From the NCBI RefSeq assembly GCF_016722965.1, contig NZ_JAEQNB010000004.1, positions 1 to 64,000 on the forward strand: a DNA stretch of 64,000 bases. The letters are read 5' to 3'. Made by a program: the position numbers and the translations under genes. This document shows positions 63,736 to 64,000 of this stretch, piece by piece. Positions within the stretch are counted from its first letter, which is position 1. Each line of letters begins with the position of its first letter. Under the pieces are notes generated by a model, which saw only the letters and a program-made list of their open reading frames with translations, was not told the origin of the DNA and did not search any database. This stretch comes from Tumebacillus amylolyticus. Lineage in GTDB: Bacteria > Bacillota > Bacilli > Tumebacillales > Tumebacillaceae.

Positions 63736-64000
63736 TGAGCCGCTCGTCGACAATCCAAACACCCATTACAGACCCAAGAGTGAATCCTGTAAAAAGTACG
63801 TGGATCAGACATCTGATTTAAAGATCAAAAAGAAATATGCAGGGAAATGGGATTTTTATTTCCCGTACGAAATGGAATTCGCCGTGTCGCCGTCCTTGCG
63901 CGAACTTTTCGAAGCGGAAGGAATCCAAGGGATGTCCTATCGACCGATCTACACCAATCGGGTGGCAATTGGTGGTCACGAAAGAAATGCCTCCGGTTCA
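63590..64000 (+). pseudogene. Immunity-protein-like fragment, open to window end
   Basis: A frame open from 63590 to 64000 without a stop, shifted by one from the toxin-like frame. From about 63626 it reads like a soluble protein: DFYFPYEMEFAVSPSLRELF and SYRPIYTN resemble double-CxxCG/SitI-type immunity proteins, though their N-terminal Cys motifs are missing. It may be fused to toxin debris by a deletion. It continues beyond the window, so integrity on the right is unknown. Confidence 0.4.

Overview
The window reads as chromosome of a spore-forming member of the Bacillales with fairly high GC, most like the Alicyclobacillaceae/Tumebacillus group. That placement is an inference from gene content, order and composition. 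The block mciZ, nudF, endoQ, spoIIM, fur, yqzK, xerD, deoB, punA, pdp, dacF follows a Bacillus-type order, and the bkd and yqjCDE-like clusters are also Bacillus-like. SpoIIM, MciZ and DacF point to endospore formation.

Layout. 1-380: 3' end of 23S rRNA, 5S rRNA and a terminator. 417-5300: small membrane protein, a ThDP enzyme paired with a carboxymuconolactone decarboxylase-like protein, a chemoreceptor and tRNA-Leu(CAG). 5305-8162: molybdenum cofactor genes, including a MoaD-MoaE fusion. 8226-13403: a possible ECF-sigma promoter and attenuator-like leader, then steA-like, steB-like, GT2, MraY/WecA-like and GH18 genes. 13472-24427: DUF2627, BkdR (sigma-54 activator) and the operon bcd-lpd-bkdAA-bkdAB-bkdB-lipA-lipB behind a sigma-54 promoter with a cre site. 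24558-30062: split methylmalonyl-CoA mutase, epimerase, acyl-CoA carboxylase beta subunit and an M20 peptidase, also behind a cre-like site. Together these carry branched-chain amino acid carbon to acyl-CoAs, and the propionyl-CoA part on to succinyl-CoA. 30202-42382: two tandem chemoreceptors, MFS and TauE/SafE transporters, two HTH-TPR regulators (one followed at once by a Phr-like exported propeptide gene), NfeD and flotillin, and a small SUKH-like protein. 42482-58743: the mciZ to dacF region with M20 peptidase, DUF3866, RNHCP, HEAT-repeat, Ald, phosphoesterase, DUF1540 and YwaF-like genes.

The last 5.3 kb (58744-64000) is a distinct AT-rich accessory region. It follows dacF, where a spoIIA operon would be expected in Bacillus. 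It holds a complete-looking retron: a phosphoribosyltransferase-like/winged-helix effector, a structured msr-msd candidate bounded by a perfect 12-bp a1/a2 inverted repeat, and a retron reverse transcriptase with NAxxH, YADD and VTG motifs. A second copy of the last 177 bp of dacF follows it. Then come a secreted papain-like cysteine protease with a membrane-anchored partner, a weaker third dacF-tail-like segment, and debris of what looks like a toxin-immunity pair. The dacF 3' end looks like a repeatedly used insertion site.

The strongest leads are the retron, the HTH-TPR/propeptide quorum-sensing candidate (38439-39984), the dacF-tail repeats, the ECF-promoter/attenuator leader (8226-8413) and the MoaD-MoaE fusion. 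All calls come from reading the sequence and knowledge of families; no database search was run.
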